DNA of 64,000 nucleotides from AP-15 sp963781215 (GCA_963781215.1 CAWAFE010000022.1:1-64000); one strand, 5' to 3'. Numbered from the stretch's first letter, positions 1-9,706 are shown. Notes: generated by a model from the letters alone, not told the origin. Made by a program: numbers and translations.

Positions 1-126
1 ATCCGGGCTAACAGGCGATAGATCCATTACCATTACCAAACAGATGCCTGCCTCCCGCGGCGCCCTCTCATCCTCCCCCGCGATGGCGGGGACCCAAGGC
101 CCTTCTCCCCCTTCACGGAGATGACC

Positions 127-1446
127 ATGCACAAGATGTTCAAGAGTTCCCCTATTATCACCGCCGCCCTTGCCGTGGCTCTTGCCCTGATAAGCGCTAA
201 TACTGCAGTTGCGGGGTGGTTTATCTGCAATGACGCCGGCGTTGAGGTCAGCGTTGCGTACGCATGGAGCAATGAGAATGGATGGAACTCCAGGGGTTGG
301 CGTAATATCAAACCAAGAGACTGCGCATTGGTATTAGAAGGTCCTTTAGAGAATCGCATATACTACTACTACGCTGAGGGCAGCGGATTGACGTGGGAAA
401 ATCGTCAAAATACCGCCTACTTTTGCACCAAAACTGACAAATTCTTCTACACCTATAAAGGTAACCCATCGTGTACTGGCTACAATTTTAGAGAAGTTGA
501 CGTCGGCGAAGACAGGGTATGGACAACTAGACTTACGGAGAACGCTACCAACCCGGCTGATGCTGCACTGAACTGTCAATCAGAATTGCAAAATGGTCGC
601 GATGCCTTTGTCCGATGCTGGACGCGACAAGTCGCTACAACACAGCAAAGAAAGATTTTGGATTGCATTCAGAATACGGACACGCCCGCTAGTTTAGCAC
701 TTTGTGCGGCTCGTGGGTATGTTAGCAATGATGCAAGAAGATTTGCCGATTGTTCCATTAAATATCACGAAGATAGGAAGCCGATTGGATTTGTGAAGTG
801 CATAAATAATGGTGTGCTAGAGGACAAAGCAGTTTATGCAGTAAACTGCGCGCTCCGAAACAGGGACAACTACGCCGCCATCGCGTCTTGTGCTGTGGGA
901 ACAGAACTTTCTGCTCAACAGCAGCGAATGTTTGATTGCGTTGCTCAGAACACGGGGAGTTATAGGGCCATTGGTTTATGCGTCGCCGGGACACAGTTAT
1001 CACCGGAGCAGCAACGCTTAGCGAATTGCGTGATGAATAACAAAGGAAGTTATGTACAGATGGGCGTCTGCGCCGCTGGCAACAATTTGACGCCCGAACA
1101 ACAGGTTTTCGCTTCATGCGCGATCAGTACCGGCGGGCAACCTTACGCTTTTGCGGCATGTGTCGGAGGACAACTTACCATCAATGAGATCGATAAATGC
1201 TTCAGCCGCGGTATTGGTGAGGACGGTTGCTTCGGCAGGAATAATACGGCGGTAAAATTTGTGAGCAATGCGTGGAGGGATGTAACGGAAGGCCCCGGCC
1301 CAAGCAACGATCTGGTAGGAAGAGATGGCGCTACAGGAAAATTTCTGGAAAACGGGCGTCGAGATTTAGAAGAAGGACCGGGAGAAAATAACGACCTCGT
1401 AGGACGGTGTGGTTTTGTAGGGACAGCTCTCTTTGGCGGGTGCTAA
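127..1446 (+). CDS. secreted DUF1036 protein with cysteine-rich repeat tail
   Basis: A 439-residue exported protein. The start at 127 is preferred to the ATG at 121 because GGAG lies six bases upstream. Residues 1-29 form a signal peptide ending near TAVAG. Residues 30-130 match the DUF1036 pattern (GWFICNDAG, then WRNIKPRDC and the YYYYAEG stretch). The rest is about six divergent units of roughly 38 residues, each with paired cysteines and a block such as LSPEQQRLANC or LTPEQQVFASC. This suggests a disulfide-stabilised helical repeat. The C-terminus carries two copies of an EGPGxxNDLVGR motif. The base composition is lower in GC than the flanks, which suggests transfer. The function is unknown; a periplasmic or surface location is inferred. 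Confidence 0.75.
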   Translation: MHKMFKSSPIITAALAVALALISANTAVAGWFICNDAGVEVSVAYAWSNENGWNSRGWRNIKPRDCALVLEGPLENRIYYYYAEGSGLTWENRQNTAYFCTKTDKFFYTYKGNPSCTGYNFREVDVGEDRVWTTRLTENATNPADAALNCQSELQNGRDAFVRCWTRQVATTQQRKILDCIQNTDTPASLALCAARGYVSNDARRFADCSIKYHEDRKPIGFVKCINNGVLEDKAVYAVNCALRNRDNYAAIASCAVGTELSAQQQRMFDCVAQNTGSYRAIGLCVAGTQLSPEQQRLANCVMNNKGSYVQMGVCAAGNNLTPEQQVFASCAISTGGQPYAFAACVGGQLTINEIDKCFSRGIGEDGCFGRNNTAVKFVSNAWRDVTEGPGPSNDLVGRDGATGKFLENGRRDLEEGPGENNDLVGRCGFVGTALFGGC

Positions 1447-1728
1447 TCGGAACCTAGTGGATGGCGGTCCAGAACGGACGCAACCGCTGCCTGGCGAGCC
1501 AGCACCGGTTCCAATTTTGGGAGTCGAAGAACTACGCGGCCAGGAAACCGAAGCTGTGCTTCTTGGGCGCGTTAGCGCCGAGCCGCGAACAAGCCATGCG
1601 GGAACAGTCGGGGCTTTCCTCGGTCGCTGATATTAATCAGATCAAACGGTTACGTTTTCCATAAGAGGGCATGGCGTCGGTTGTTATCTAAACAACGCTA
1701 AGACGGAACGCAGCGGGGACATCCGGGA
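1447..1728. other. intergenic stretch, no gene seen
   Basis: Short open frames occur here on the + strand, but none shows a ribosome binding site, a recognisable motif or plausible codon use. It separates the DUF1036 gene from a block of transposon relics. Confidence 0.5.
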
Positions 1729-1875
1729 TCAAGCGGCGGCCTGTGTTTGGCTGAGATTGAGCGGTCGGCGCTTGTCTGCGGTTTCGGCGGCGCGGTCCCA
1801 CAGAAAAATCGCCGGCGAGGCTGATGTGCTCCCAGCTGAGCGGCGACGTAGGGGTCGCCGAACGATTTGTCAAAA
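1729..1875 (-). pseudogene. C-terminal relic of a Tn3-family transposase
   Basis: On the minus strand the block TSPLSWEHISLAGDF followed, one frame over, by LWDRAAETAD and RPLNLSQ resembles the extreme C-terminus of Tn3-family TnpA proteins, which end with a PLGWEHINLTGDYxW-type segment. A one-base frameshift lies inside the relic and everything upstream of it is missing. This relic is distinct from the larger TnpA relic at 4.2-5.8 kb, so at least two Tn3-type elements have decayed here. Confidence 0.5.
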
Positions 1876-2143
1876 ACTGCACGCTAACGAGGTATGCCGA
1901 TAAACCATTGCCTTTCGTCACGATTTTGAAAGGGGGTTTTGAAAGAGAACTCTCCGGGATTTCCATCTGAGGCAAACAGGGAAAGAGAAAGCCCTCTGAT
2001 TTCCCTCTGCTTTTGGCTTAGCGTGCGATTTTGAACAAATCGTCAGGTGACCCCGGCAACGCTCGCGGCGCAGAAGCCCAACACCGCTGTCGCTGTCGCG
2101 ACCGGGTCTACCAATGTGGTGATCATCGGCAAGCGCGCAGCGG

Positions 2144-3337
2144 TCATGAGCTGTCGTGCCAAGCCGAAGCGGTTGCCGGCCGCGATCGTGGGAGAGCGCC
2201 GATCGGCTCCATCCGCCCACCACAGCAAGGGCAGCTATCATACGGGTGATCGGCATGTCGCTCTCGGGTGTCGCCGAGCGGTGCGTCGGCGACGGCGAGC
2301 AGCGTGCGGCACAGCGCGAGCTTTTCGGCACGGCGGCGGTTGGCCAGGAAGCCATAATGGCGGATGCGATGAAACCGGTCGGGCAGCGCGTGCAGCAGGA
2401 AACGGCGGATGAATTCGTCGGCCGCCAGGGTCATGACCTTGCTCTTGTTTTGACGCCGGTAATCGCGCCAGCGGAAGCTGACCCGGCCGTCGACGAGCGC
2501 GACAAGCCGGCTGTTGGCGATCGCGACGCGGTGCGTGTAGCGGCCGAGATAGGCCAGCATGGCCGCAGGGCCGACGAAGGGCCGCTTGGCATAGACGACC
2601 CATTCGACGCGCCGCAGCTCGGCCAGAGAGCGGGCGAAGACACCGGCGTCGGCAAGCCGGGCGAGGGTGCCGAAGAATGCCAGCCTGCCGGCATCAAAGG
2701 CGGCTCGCAGCTCTTCGAGGAACAACCGGCGGAACAGCCGCGACAGCACCCGCACCGGCAGAAAGAAACCGGGCCGGCAGGAAACCCAGCGCGTCCCGTC
2801 CAAGGACAGCCCGCCGCCGGGTACCAGGCAGTGGACATGAGGATGGTGCTGCAGGTTCTGGCCCCAGGTGTGGAGCACGGCAACAAAGCCGATCTCGGCG
2901 CCGAGATGCCGTCGGTCGGCGGCGATCGTGCCGAGCGTCTCGGCTGCTGCCTTGAACAGGGCGGCGTAGACCGCTTCCTTGTTCTGGAAGGCGATTTCGG
3001 CCGCCGCCGTGGGCAGCGTGAACACGACGTGGAAATACGGCACCGGCAGCAATTCCGCCTGGCGCTCGGCCAGCCACGCGGCACGCGCCGAGCCCTGGCA
3101 TTTCGGGCAATAGCCTGCCCCGGCGAAGGCCGGGGGCGGTTGCGGCACGAATTATAGGCAATGCGGACGAGGCCGCATTCGATGCAGCGCTCGACATGGC
3201 CGCCGAGCCACGCCGTGCGGCACGCCTCGATCGCCGCCATGATGCGCCGCTCGACGCGGCCGAGGTGGCCGGCATGCGCCTGGCGATTAGGCTTCGCCAT
3301 GGCGGCGGAAGATGTCCGCCACCTCCAATGCGGGCAT
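2144..3337 (-). pseudogene. IS91-family transposase, frameshifted
   Basis: This is a Y2-type HUH transposase for rolling-circle movement. Reassembled across frames it shows an N-terminal zinc-binding block (ERCIECG, YNSCRNR, CPKCQG), the HUH motif HPHVHCLVPGGG, and the catalytic tyrosine segment YLGRYTHRVAIAN. The gene starts near 3337 (MPALEVADIFRRHGEA). An extra base near 3285 shifts the frame, and a 23-bp palindromic insert at 3112-3134 splits the zinc block between CRNR and the CPKC. The C-terminus departs from the family after CPCCGGRM. A tyrosine recombinase lies directly upstream in the same orientation, the usual partner in this IS91 subgroup. It is not functional as written. Confidence 0.85.
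3112..3134. repeat. 23-bp palindromic insert, copy 1
   Basis: The + strand carries AGCCTGCCCCGGCGAAGG followed by CCGGG. Removing exactly these 23 bases restores the IS91 transposase frame (CRNR-H-CPKCQ). It folds as a GC-rich hairpin like a REP unit. Copy 2 at 3468-3490 is the reverse complement with one base changed. Confidence 0.8.
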
Positions 3338-3349
3338 GACTGCCGCGGG

Positions 3350-4078
3350 TCAGGCCGGCTTCCTCCAGCTTGAGCCGGTCGAACGGGCTGATGGTGTTGC
3401 CGATCGTGGTGGCGGCAACCTGCGTGTAGCGGACCGTCGTCGACAGGTCGCGATGCCCGAGCAGCACCCCGGCCTGCGCCGGGGCAGGCTCTGGATGATG
3501 CGGATGTCGGTGCCGGCTTCGAGCAGATGGGTAGCGAAGCTGTGGCGCAGCGTATGGACGGTGACCGGCTTGCCCAGCCCTGCCGCCACCCGAGCGTTTC
3601 GGCACGCCCACTGCAGCACGCTCGCGTCGAGCGGTCGGCTCTCGTCCTGCCCCGGAAATAGCCAATGCGCCGGTCGTGCTTCCCGCCAGTAGGCGCGCAG
3701 CACGACGAGCAGCTGCGGCGACAGCATGACGTAGCGGTCGCTGCCGCCCTTGCCCTGTTCGACCCGGATCAGCATGCGGCTGCTATCGATATCGGCGAGT
3801 TTCAAGCGTACCACTTCCGACACCCGGAGCCCGACGGCATAGGCCGTCATCAATGCGGTGCGGTGCTTCAGGCTCGGCACCGCCGCGAAAAACCGCGTCA
3901 TCTCATCGGCGCTCAGGATTACCGGCAGTTGCCGGTGCTTGCGCGCGTAAGGGATGCGCTCGACCATCGCGGTGCGGCCGAGGGTGACGCCGTAAAAGAA
4001 ACGCAGGGCGCACACTGCGACGTTGAATCCGGCCCACGAGATGCCGATCGTGGTGAGGTGGGCCTTGTCGTAACCTCC
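3350..4078 (-). pseudogene. IS91-associated tyrosine recombinase, truncated and split
   Basis: A phage-integrase-fold recombinase. It shows the catalytic arginine in GLRVSEVV, the box HTLRHSFATHLLEAGTD, and, in another frame after an insert, LLGHRDLSTTVRYTQVA with the nucleophilic tyrosine. A 23-bp palindrome at 3468-3490 lies exactly between IIQ and VLLGHRD and breaks the frame. The N-terminal SAM-like domain is missing: recognisable sequence begins near 4078 at AHLTTIGISW, where AT-rich foreign sequence takes over. It is paired with the downstream IS91 transposase. Confidence 0.85.
3468..3490. repeat. 23-bp palindromic insert, copy 2
   Basis: The + strand carries CCCGGCCTGCGCCGGGG followed by CAGGCT. 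Excising exactly 23 bases restores the codons for IIQVLLGHRD in the recombinase. It is the reverse complement of copy 1 at 3112-3134 apart from one base, and contains the perfect arms GCCTGC and GCAGGC around a six-base loop. Confidence 0.8.
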
Positions 4079-4174
4079 ATGCCAAAAGTGACGCTAAGGA
4101 ATGCGTTTTATATCAATGAGTTATTCTATAACTTATGCTATAAGCAGTTGAAATCAATGAATATCCTGCTTTTG
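4079..4174. other. AT-rich junction between two broken mobile elements
   Basis: About 100 bases of AT-rich sequence (tatatcaatgagttattc and similar) lie between the truncated recombinase and the Tn3 transposase end. No gene or clear terminal inverted repeat was found. It probably marks a recombination junction. Confidence 0.4.
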
Positions 4175-5847
4175 TTAACTTGAAGCGCGTTTTTGGACGG
4201 CGGCTGGCGGGTGCCCGAGCAGGCTCGGCCCAAGCTGGGAAAGATCAAAGGTCAGAATGCCGCGCAGATTGATGTGCTTGTACCCAATCGGTGCGATGCG
4301 GCTCAGCACCTCGTCGGGATACTCGCCTGGAACCCGGTCGATGGCGATCTGGAGCCGGTGCGTGTTCCAGGCCATGACGATGTTGGCGAGCAAGGTCAGG
4401 GCTCCGGAGATCGCGCCGAGCTCCTCCATCGTGCGCCCGTGCTTTGCGGTGATCATGCCGTTGTAGACGGCGCGCTGAAAGGCTGTGGACGGCCTCCCCT
4501 TGGTTGAGGAGGTCGAGAATTACCGTCCGGAACACTGGATTGCCAAAGTAATCGCAGAGATAGAGGGTGCGGAGGAGCTTCCCTAAACCGTCGCCGGCTT
4601 CGTAGATGGGGTCGCCGGCGGCGGCCGAACCGAACCGGTCGAGCGCCTCGGTCGCCGGGTACCAGCCGTGCTTCACCGAGGCGCCGAGCCGCAGCAACTC
4701 TTCCCAACCCCGGCCGATGGCGCGGCGTGAGACAGTCTCGGCCACACAGGGCCGCAGCACTTCCGGGACGTCGGTCCCTCTCGGCAGATAGAGCTTTCGT
4801 TTCTTCAGTCGTGCCAAACGCGGGCACAGGTCGAAGCCGACGAGCTTGGCGAGCGCCATCGCAAAATGCGTAAAGCCGTGGGTGTCGACCGCCACACGCT
4901 CGAGCTGGTCGATGTGCTGCTGCCGCAAGGCGCCTTCGATGGCGGGTCCCGCCTGGCGGCGGTTCAAGACGATCGGCTGATCGTAGAGAATGCCCCACTG
5001 GTCGAGCACGTGGGCATAGGTTCCGACCGCGTAGGTCCGCCGCCGGGGATCGAGCCGCGCTGCCCAGAGATAGCGCGTCGCTTCGAGGCTCATCATGTCG
5101 GCCGAAGCGAACAGGCCGCGCCCCCAGAGGCCCGCGATCCGGTGCCCGCGCATAAAGCGCAGCACCGCATCGTTGGCGGCGCGCAGCCGGCCGTCCGCTT
5201 CGATCCTGAGAACCATCTGTCCGAGGCTGTCGGCCATCAGCGCCGGCACCATCCGCACCAGTTCGGCGGCAGAGAGATCGGAGCCGAGACCGATGAGACC
5301 GGCATAGAGCGTCACCAATTCGCGCTCCGAACGGGCCGAGCGTCCGAGCAGGGTCCACGAAAAACGGGTCAGATGGTCGACTTCGATGATGACTTCGGGG
5401 AGCTGGGCGTTGCCGACTGCGAGCGCCAGCGCCTGTCGGGCGGGATCTATCCGGGGATCTCGCAGCGCCGGCTTGCGCCGCGGCAGCCGGAGTTCACCGT
5501 CCTCGACGGCAACAGCGCCGGCTCTGACCGCCTCGGCTAGTGCCGCAAGCCCGGCCGTCAGGCCGGCTTCCAGGCGCTGAAGATATTTTTACGGAGTGGC
5601 GGGCAGATTGAGCCCCCGGATGAAGCGGGCGCGCGAGCGCTGCCACATGGGCGCGGCGATCAGCTTGTCCTCGGCGGCACGATGGGAAAAGCTGTGATCG
5701 ACTGTAATCGAGCCGTTCCGCAGCCCGCGCTTGAGGGCCATCACGGTCGCGGCGCGAAAGCAGCCGAGCGCCGCCACTCGATCCGGCTGGTCGATGAGGA
5801 CCTGCCACGAGGAGCCGAACGGTTGCGGGGTCGCGGCCGGCTTCGTC
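4175..5847 (-). pseudogene. Tn3-family transposase TnpA, C-terminal two thirds, broken
   Basis: A DDE transposase of the Tn3 family. Family blocks seen are ALKRGLRNGSITVDHSFSHR, KYLQRLEAGL, VTLYAGLIGLGSDLSAAEL, VAVDTHGFTHFAMALAKL, and the C-terminal MITAKHGRTMEELGAISGAL with YKHINLRGIL. Three lesions are visible: a TAA at 5589-5591 where a glutamate (GAA) codon is expected before KYLQRL; a frameshift near 4485 between LLNQGEAVHSL and the MITAKHG segment; and loss of the N-terminus where the IS3 element begins at 5848. The matching N-terminal part was not found on the far side of the IS3 element. Confidence 0.85.
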
Positions 5848-5902
5848 TGGACAGATTTCCGCGCTTGATAAGTGGACACTCTGCCGGTTGCTGTCGTGGG
5901 TT

Positions 5903-5965
5903 GCGGTATTCGGGGTGGCATGCCGGGAGGGCGTAGCCCGACCAGAGTGACACCCCGAATACCGC
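5903..5965. repeat. 15-bp inverted repeat in IS3 3' region
   Basis: Perfect arms GCGGTATTCGGGGTG (5903-5917) and CACCCCGAATACCGC (5951-5965) flank a 33-base loop between the orfB stop and the left IS3 end. There is no T-run, so it is not a typical intrinsic terminator. Confidence 0.6.
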
Positions 5966-5992
5966 GGCGAATTGCTGACGCTGCCCTTCGGG

Positions 5993-6244
5993 TCATGCTG
6001 CCACGGCCTGCGGCAGGTGGTCGAAATAGACCTGGTCCGGCGTCCTTGCGTCAAGGCTCGAATGCGGTCGCTTGCGGTTGTAGAAGTCGAGATACCGGCC
6101 GATCGAGGCACGCGCCTCGCGGACGCTCTGATACGCCCGGAGATAGACCTCCTCGTATTTGACCGAGCGCCAGAGCCGTTCCACGAAGACGTTGTCCCGC
6201 CACGATCCCTTGCCGTCCATGCTGATTTGGACGGCGTTGTCGAT
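5993..6244 (-). pseudogene. IS3 orfB transposase, 3' part (severed by IS21)
   Basis: Encodes the C-terminal part of the DDE integrase core: IDNAVQISMDGKGSWRDNVF, VERLWRSVKYEEVYL with the catalytic glutamate, and the end RPHSSLDARTPDQVYF. It continues the 5' part at 8793-9374 exactly if IS21 (6245-8792) and one copy of the six-base target repeat are removed. The joint then reads LLIDNAVQIS. Confidence 0.85.
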
Positions 6245-6434
6245 TGTCAATCAGCGCGGAAGTGGGACCCGGGATCAGCGTCCAATCGAGACCCACACCG
6301 GCGGTTGAGTAGCGGTCGTCCCCGGAGTCCATGGAGGGGACCCGCGCGCGTCGCGCAGTGCCCTCACGAGCGACGGAGCGGCGCGCGTGGGGAGGCGCTG
6401 TGGACCCCCGGGGTCGATCCGCGGGCCCGAGAGC

Positions 6435-7163
6435 TCAGGTTCGGTTCTTGAACCGCCAGCTCTCGTTGCCGGTTTCGAGGATGTCGCAGTGATGGGTCAG
6501 CCGGTCGAGCAGCGCCGTGGTCATCTTGGCGTCGGCGAAGACGCTCGGCCATTCGGCAAAGGCGAGATTGGTCGACAGGATGATCGAGGTGCGCTCGTAG
6601 AGCCGGCTGATCAGGTGGAACAGCATCTGGCCGCCGCTGACCGGGAATGGCAGATAGCCGAGCTCATCAAGGATGACGAGATCGACGCGGACGAGCTGGT
6701 CGGCGAGTTTCCCGGCCTTGCCGGCGCGTGCTTCGGCCTCGAGCTGGTTGACCAGATCGATCGCGGTGAAGAAGCGCACGCGGGCGCCGTTGCGCACGCA
6801 ATTGGCGCCGATCGCTATGGCGATATGGCTCTTGCCGGTGCCGGTTCCGCCGATCAACACGGCGTTGCGCTGGGTGGCGAGAAAGCCGCCCTCGTGCAGC
6901 TCGCGCACCAGCCCCTGATTGGCCGGCGAGACCGCGAAGTCGAACTCGGCAAGGTTCTTCATCACCGGGAAGCGCGCCACCCCCATGCGGTAGGCGGTCG
7001 AGCGGGCGCGATGATCGGCCAGCTGGGCGAGTAGCAATTCGCCAAAGATGCGTTGAAAGGGGTGCTGCGCGCGCAGCCCCGCCGCGACCAGCTCGTCGTA
7101 GGCCGCCCGCATTCCGGCCAGCTTCAGCTGGCCCAGCAGCTCCATGATCTCATGCCGCTCCAC
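6435..7163 (-). CDS. istB: IS21 helper ATPase IstB
   Basis: A 242-residue DnaA/DnaC-like AAA+ ATPase that assists the IstA transposase in target selection. It shows Walker A in LIGGTGTGKSHIAIAIG and Walker B in LVILDELGYLPF, followed by the sensor stretch SIILSTNLAFAEWPSVFAD. The length is normal for IstB. Its start overlaps the 3' end of istA by 14 bases, the usual translationally coupled layout. It shows no lesions. Confidence 0.92.
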   Translation of the reverse strand: MERHEIMELLGQLKLAGMRAAYDELVAAGLRAQHPFQRIFGELLLAQLADHRARSTAYRMGVARFPVMKNLAEFDFAVSPANQGLVRELHEGGFLATQRNAVLIGGTGTGKSHIAIAIGANCVRNGARVRFFTAIDLVNQLEAEARAGKAGKLADQLVRVDLVILDELGYLPFPVSGGQMLFHLISRLYERTSIILSTNLAFAEWPSVFADAKMTTALLDRLTHHCDILETGNESWRFKNRT

Positions 7164-8676
7164 GGTACCCTTCCTCGGCCAGTGGCGGAGGGCGCAGCCG
7201 GTCGTAGCGGGCGCAATCGGCCGCCGGCTCGATCGCCAGCGTCAGGGCCGCTGGGGTCGCCACCGGCCCGGGCGGGTCGCCCTCGCGTTGCCGGGCCAGG
7301 ACGTTGAGCACCACGTCGCGGCCGCACAACTTGGCAGACAACGCCTCGGCGCAGGCCGTCTCGACGGCATCGAGCCCGGCCTCGGACACCGCCGTCAGGA
7401 TGTCGACGAACTGGCGATCGCCGTCGTCATGGCCGGCGAGCCGACGGCGAACCTGCGCCAAAGCCGGCGGCAGGTCCCAGTTGCGGAACGGGTCGCCGTT
7501 GCGCAGCGCACCAGGCTTGCGCGTCAGCACCGGCAGGTAGTGCCAGGGATCGTAGGCGGTCTGGCCGCGGCCGAAGCGGCGGGGGTGCTCGCCGACGATC
7601 TCGCCGTCGCACCAGACCACGACACGCTCGGCGTAAACCCGCAATTGCGCGGTGCGCCGCGCCGCCTTGACCGCGACGCTGTAGCGGTTGTGGTCGAAGC
7701 GCACCAGGCTACTCTTCGACACCGCGACCTCGATCTCGCGGAAGCCGTCGAACGGACCGCAATACTCGATCAGGCTGGCTCGCTCAGCCTCGAAGACCTC
7801 CCAGACCGTCTTGTCGCTCTGCTCGGGATGCGCGCTCTCGCGGGCCTGGGCGAGACAGCGCGCTTCCAGCCAGGCGTTGAGCTCGGCGTAGCTGGCAAAA
7901 TGAAGCCGCGGCGTGAACAGGTGCTCGCGCGCATTGCCGACCTGGTTCTCGACCTGACCCTTCTCCCAGCCCGCCGCCGGCGTGCACGCGGTCGGCTCGA
8001 CCAGGTAATGCGAGCACATCGCCAAAAAGCGGCGGTTGAAGCGGCGCTCCTTGCCGACGAACACCGCGTCGACCGCCGTCGCCATGTTGTCGTAAATGCC
8101 GCGCCGGCACATCCCACCAAACAGGCGGAAGGCGCGGTCATGCGCGTCGAACACCATCTCCTGGCTCTCGCGCGGGTAGGCTCGCACCAGGAACATCCGG
8201 CTGTGGCAGAGCCGGACGTGGGCGACCTTGACCGTGGTGGTCACGCCGCCGAGCACCACGACCTCGTGCGACCAGTCGAACTGGTAGGCCTCGCCCGGCG
8301 CGAACCACAGCGGGATGAAGACCGGGCCCAGCTGCGATTGCCGTCGGCGCCACTCGCGGACGTGGCGCTGCACGCTGTCGTAGGCGCCCTGGTATCCCTC
8401 GCCGCGCAACAGCTCGAACACACGCTGCGCCGTCAGCCGCTCGCGTGCCGGCCGCTTGCTGTTCGCCTCCAGCATCGCGTCGAGCCGCGCGACAAATGCT
8501 CCGAGCCGCGGCTGCGGCTGAACCTCGCGCTCGTAACGAAACTCGGTCGACGAACCACGGATCACCTTGCGAACCGTCTGCCGCGAGATCCGAAGCTCGC
8601 GAACAATCTGGCGGATCGGCTTCCTCTCCACCAAAAACGCCCGCCTGATCCGGCCAATCGTTTCCACTGTCACCAT
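7150..8676 (-). CDS. istA: IS21 transposase IstA
   Basis: A 508-residue DDE transposase. The start is placed at MVTVETIGRIRRAF (8676); a GTG or ATG further out at 8703 is less likely. An N-terminal helix-turn-helix (VRELRISRQTVRKVI) precedes the catalytic core, with acidic residues in AYQFDWSHE, GIYDNMATA and EKGQVENQVGN. The C-terminal part holds the conserved VRFDHNRYSVAV block. It is intact and forms an operon with istB. Confidence 0.93.
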   Translation of the reverse strand: MVTVETIGRIRRAFLVERKPIRQIVRELRISRQTVRKVIRGSSTEFRYEREVQPQPRLGAFVARLDAMLEANSKRPARERLTAQRVFELLRGEGYQGAYDSVQRHVREWRRRQSQLGPVFIPLWFAPGEAYQFDWSHEVVVLGGVTTTVKVAHVRLCHSRMFLVRAYPRESQEMVFDAHDRAFRLFGGMCRRGIYDNMATAVDAVFVGKERRFNRRFLAMCSHYLVEPTACTPAAGWEKGQVENQVGNAREHLFTPRLHFASYAELNAWLEARCLAQARESAHPEQSDKTVWEVFEAERASLIEYCGPFDGFREIEVAVSKSSLVRFDHNRYSVAVKAARRTAQLRVYAERVVVWCDGEIVGEHPRRFGRGQTAYDPWHYLPVLTRKPGALRNGDPFRNWDLPPALAQVRRRLAGHDDGDRQFVDILTAVSEAGLDAVETACAEALSAKLCGRDVVLNVLARQREGDPPGPVATPAALTLAIEPAADCARYDRLRPPPLAEEGYRGAA

Positions 8677-8792
8677 CCCCGGCCACGCTCCCCCCAAGCA
8701 CAACCAGGGGGAGCATTCAACGATTCGGGGCTGGGTCGCTATTCGACGCTGATCACCCCCAAAGCCGGGTCACTCTTCCACGCTGCTTTCCA

Positions 8793-9374
8793 GTCGATCA
8801 GCAGGCCGGTGAATGGCGCGCTGGTGAATTGGCTGCCCTGGTCGGTGTTGAAGATCTCCGGCCTGCCGTATTTGGCGAGCGCTTCCTCGACCGCCTCGAG
8901 GCAGAACGCGACCTCCATGGTGATAGAGAGCCGCCAGGCCAGAACCCGGCGGCTTGCCCAGTCGACGACCGCGGCCAGATAGACGAAGCCGCGCGCCATG
9001 GGGACGTAGGTGATGTCCATCGCCCACACCTGGTTCGGCCGCTCGACCGCCAGCTTGCGCAGCAGATACGGGTAGATCTTGTGGCCGGGCGCCGGCTGGG
9101 ACGTGTTCGGCCGGCGATAGAGCGCCTGGATCCCCATGCGCTTCATCATCGTCGCCACCCGTTGGCGGCCGATCCTGACGCCCTCGCCGCGCAGCAGATC
9201 GCGCAGCATCCGGCTGCCCGCGAACGGATAATCCAGATGCAGCTCGTCGATCCGCCGCATCACCGCCAGGTCGGCCGCCGCCACCGGGCGAGGCCGGTAA
9301 TAAAGGCCGCTTCGGCTCAGCTTCAGAACCTCGGCCTGCCGCGTCAGCGGAAGCGCGTGCTCGCGGTCGATCAT
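8793..9374 (-). pseudogene. IS3 orfB transposase, 5' part (severed by IS21)
   Basis: The N-terminal part of the IS3 integrase-type transposase: HTH_21 block (YPFAGSRMLRDLLR), RRPNTSQPAPGHKIYPYLL, then the first two catalytic aspartates in WAMDITYVPMARG and FNTDQGSQFTS. The frame then runs into the IS21 end. The third catalytic residue is on the severed part at 5993-6244. The start overlaps orfA by four bases, consistent with the frameshift-coupled OrfAB organisation. Confidence 0.88.
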
Positions 9375-9706
9375 CGCTTTGCGCTCAGCATGCCGGCCTT
9401 GCCGAGCGCGCCGGCCAAAAAATCATTCTCCAGCGCCAACTGCCCGATCTTGGCATGCAGCGCCTTCAAATCCACTGCGGGCGCCGCCTCCGTGCTCGCC
9501 GCTCCAGAGCCGAAAACGCCGGCCGCCCCTTCGAGCAGCTGCGCCTTCCAGCTCGTGATCTGGTTCGGGTGGACGTCGAACAGCTGCGCCAGCTCGGCCA
9601 GCGTCTTCTCACCCTTCACGGCAGCCAACGCCACCTTCGCCTTGAATGCCGGTGTGTGATTCCGGCGTGCCCGTCTCGTCATCTCTCTCTCCTGATCCGC
9701 AGCCAT
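9371..9706 (-). CDS. IS3 OrfA, HTH_Tnp_1 protein
   Basis: A 111-residue protein with the IS3 OrfA signature: HTPAFKAKVALAAVKGEKTL, LAELAQLFDVHPNQITSWK, then a leucine-zipper-like tail (LHAKIGQLALENDFLAGAL). It binds the IS ends and normally makes OrfAB by frameshifting into orfB. It is intact here, but its partner orfB is split, so the element cannot move on its own. Confidence 0.88.
   Translation of the reverse strand: MAADQEREMTRRARRNHTPAFKAKVALAAVKGEKTLAELAQLFDVHPNQITSWKAQLLEGAAGVFGSGAASTEAAPAVDLKALHAKIGQLALENDFLAGALGKAGMLSAKR

Larger units (their letters stand above)
6245..8792 (-). mobile_element. complete IS21-family element inside IS3 orfB
   Basis: A 2548-bp element. The left end reads TGTCAATCAGCGCGGAAG and the right end, read inward, TGGAAAGCAGCGTGGAAG. 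Both have the terminal TG and shared block AGCGxGGAAGxGxGACCCGG expected of IS21 inverted repeats. The direct repeat GTCGAT is present at 6239-6244 and 8793-8798, a six-base target duplication. The istA and istB genes are intact, so the element may be mobile. It was the last to arrive in the nest Tn3, IS3, IS21. Confidence 0.9.

Noticed and set aside
1461..1664. 67-codon + strand frame after the DUF1036 gene
   Set aside because: No ribosome binding site, no motif, and an overlapping frame of similar quality.
7144..8982. Large + strand open frame opposite istA
   Set aside because: It crosses the IS21 right end and mirrors a complete IstA with DDE residues.
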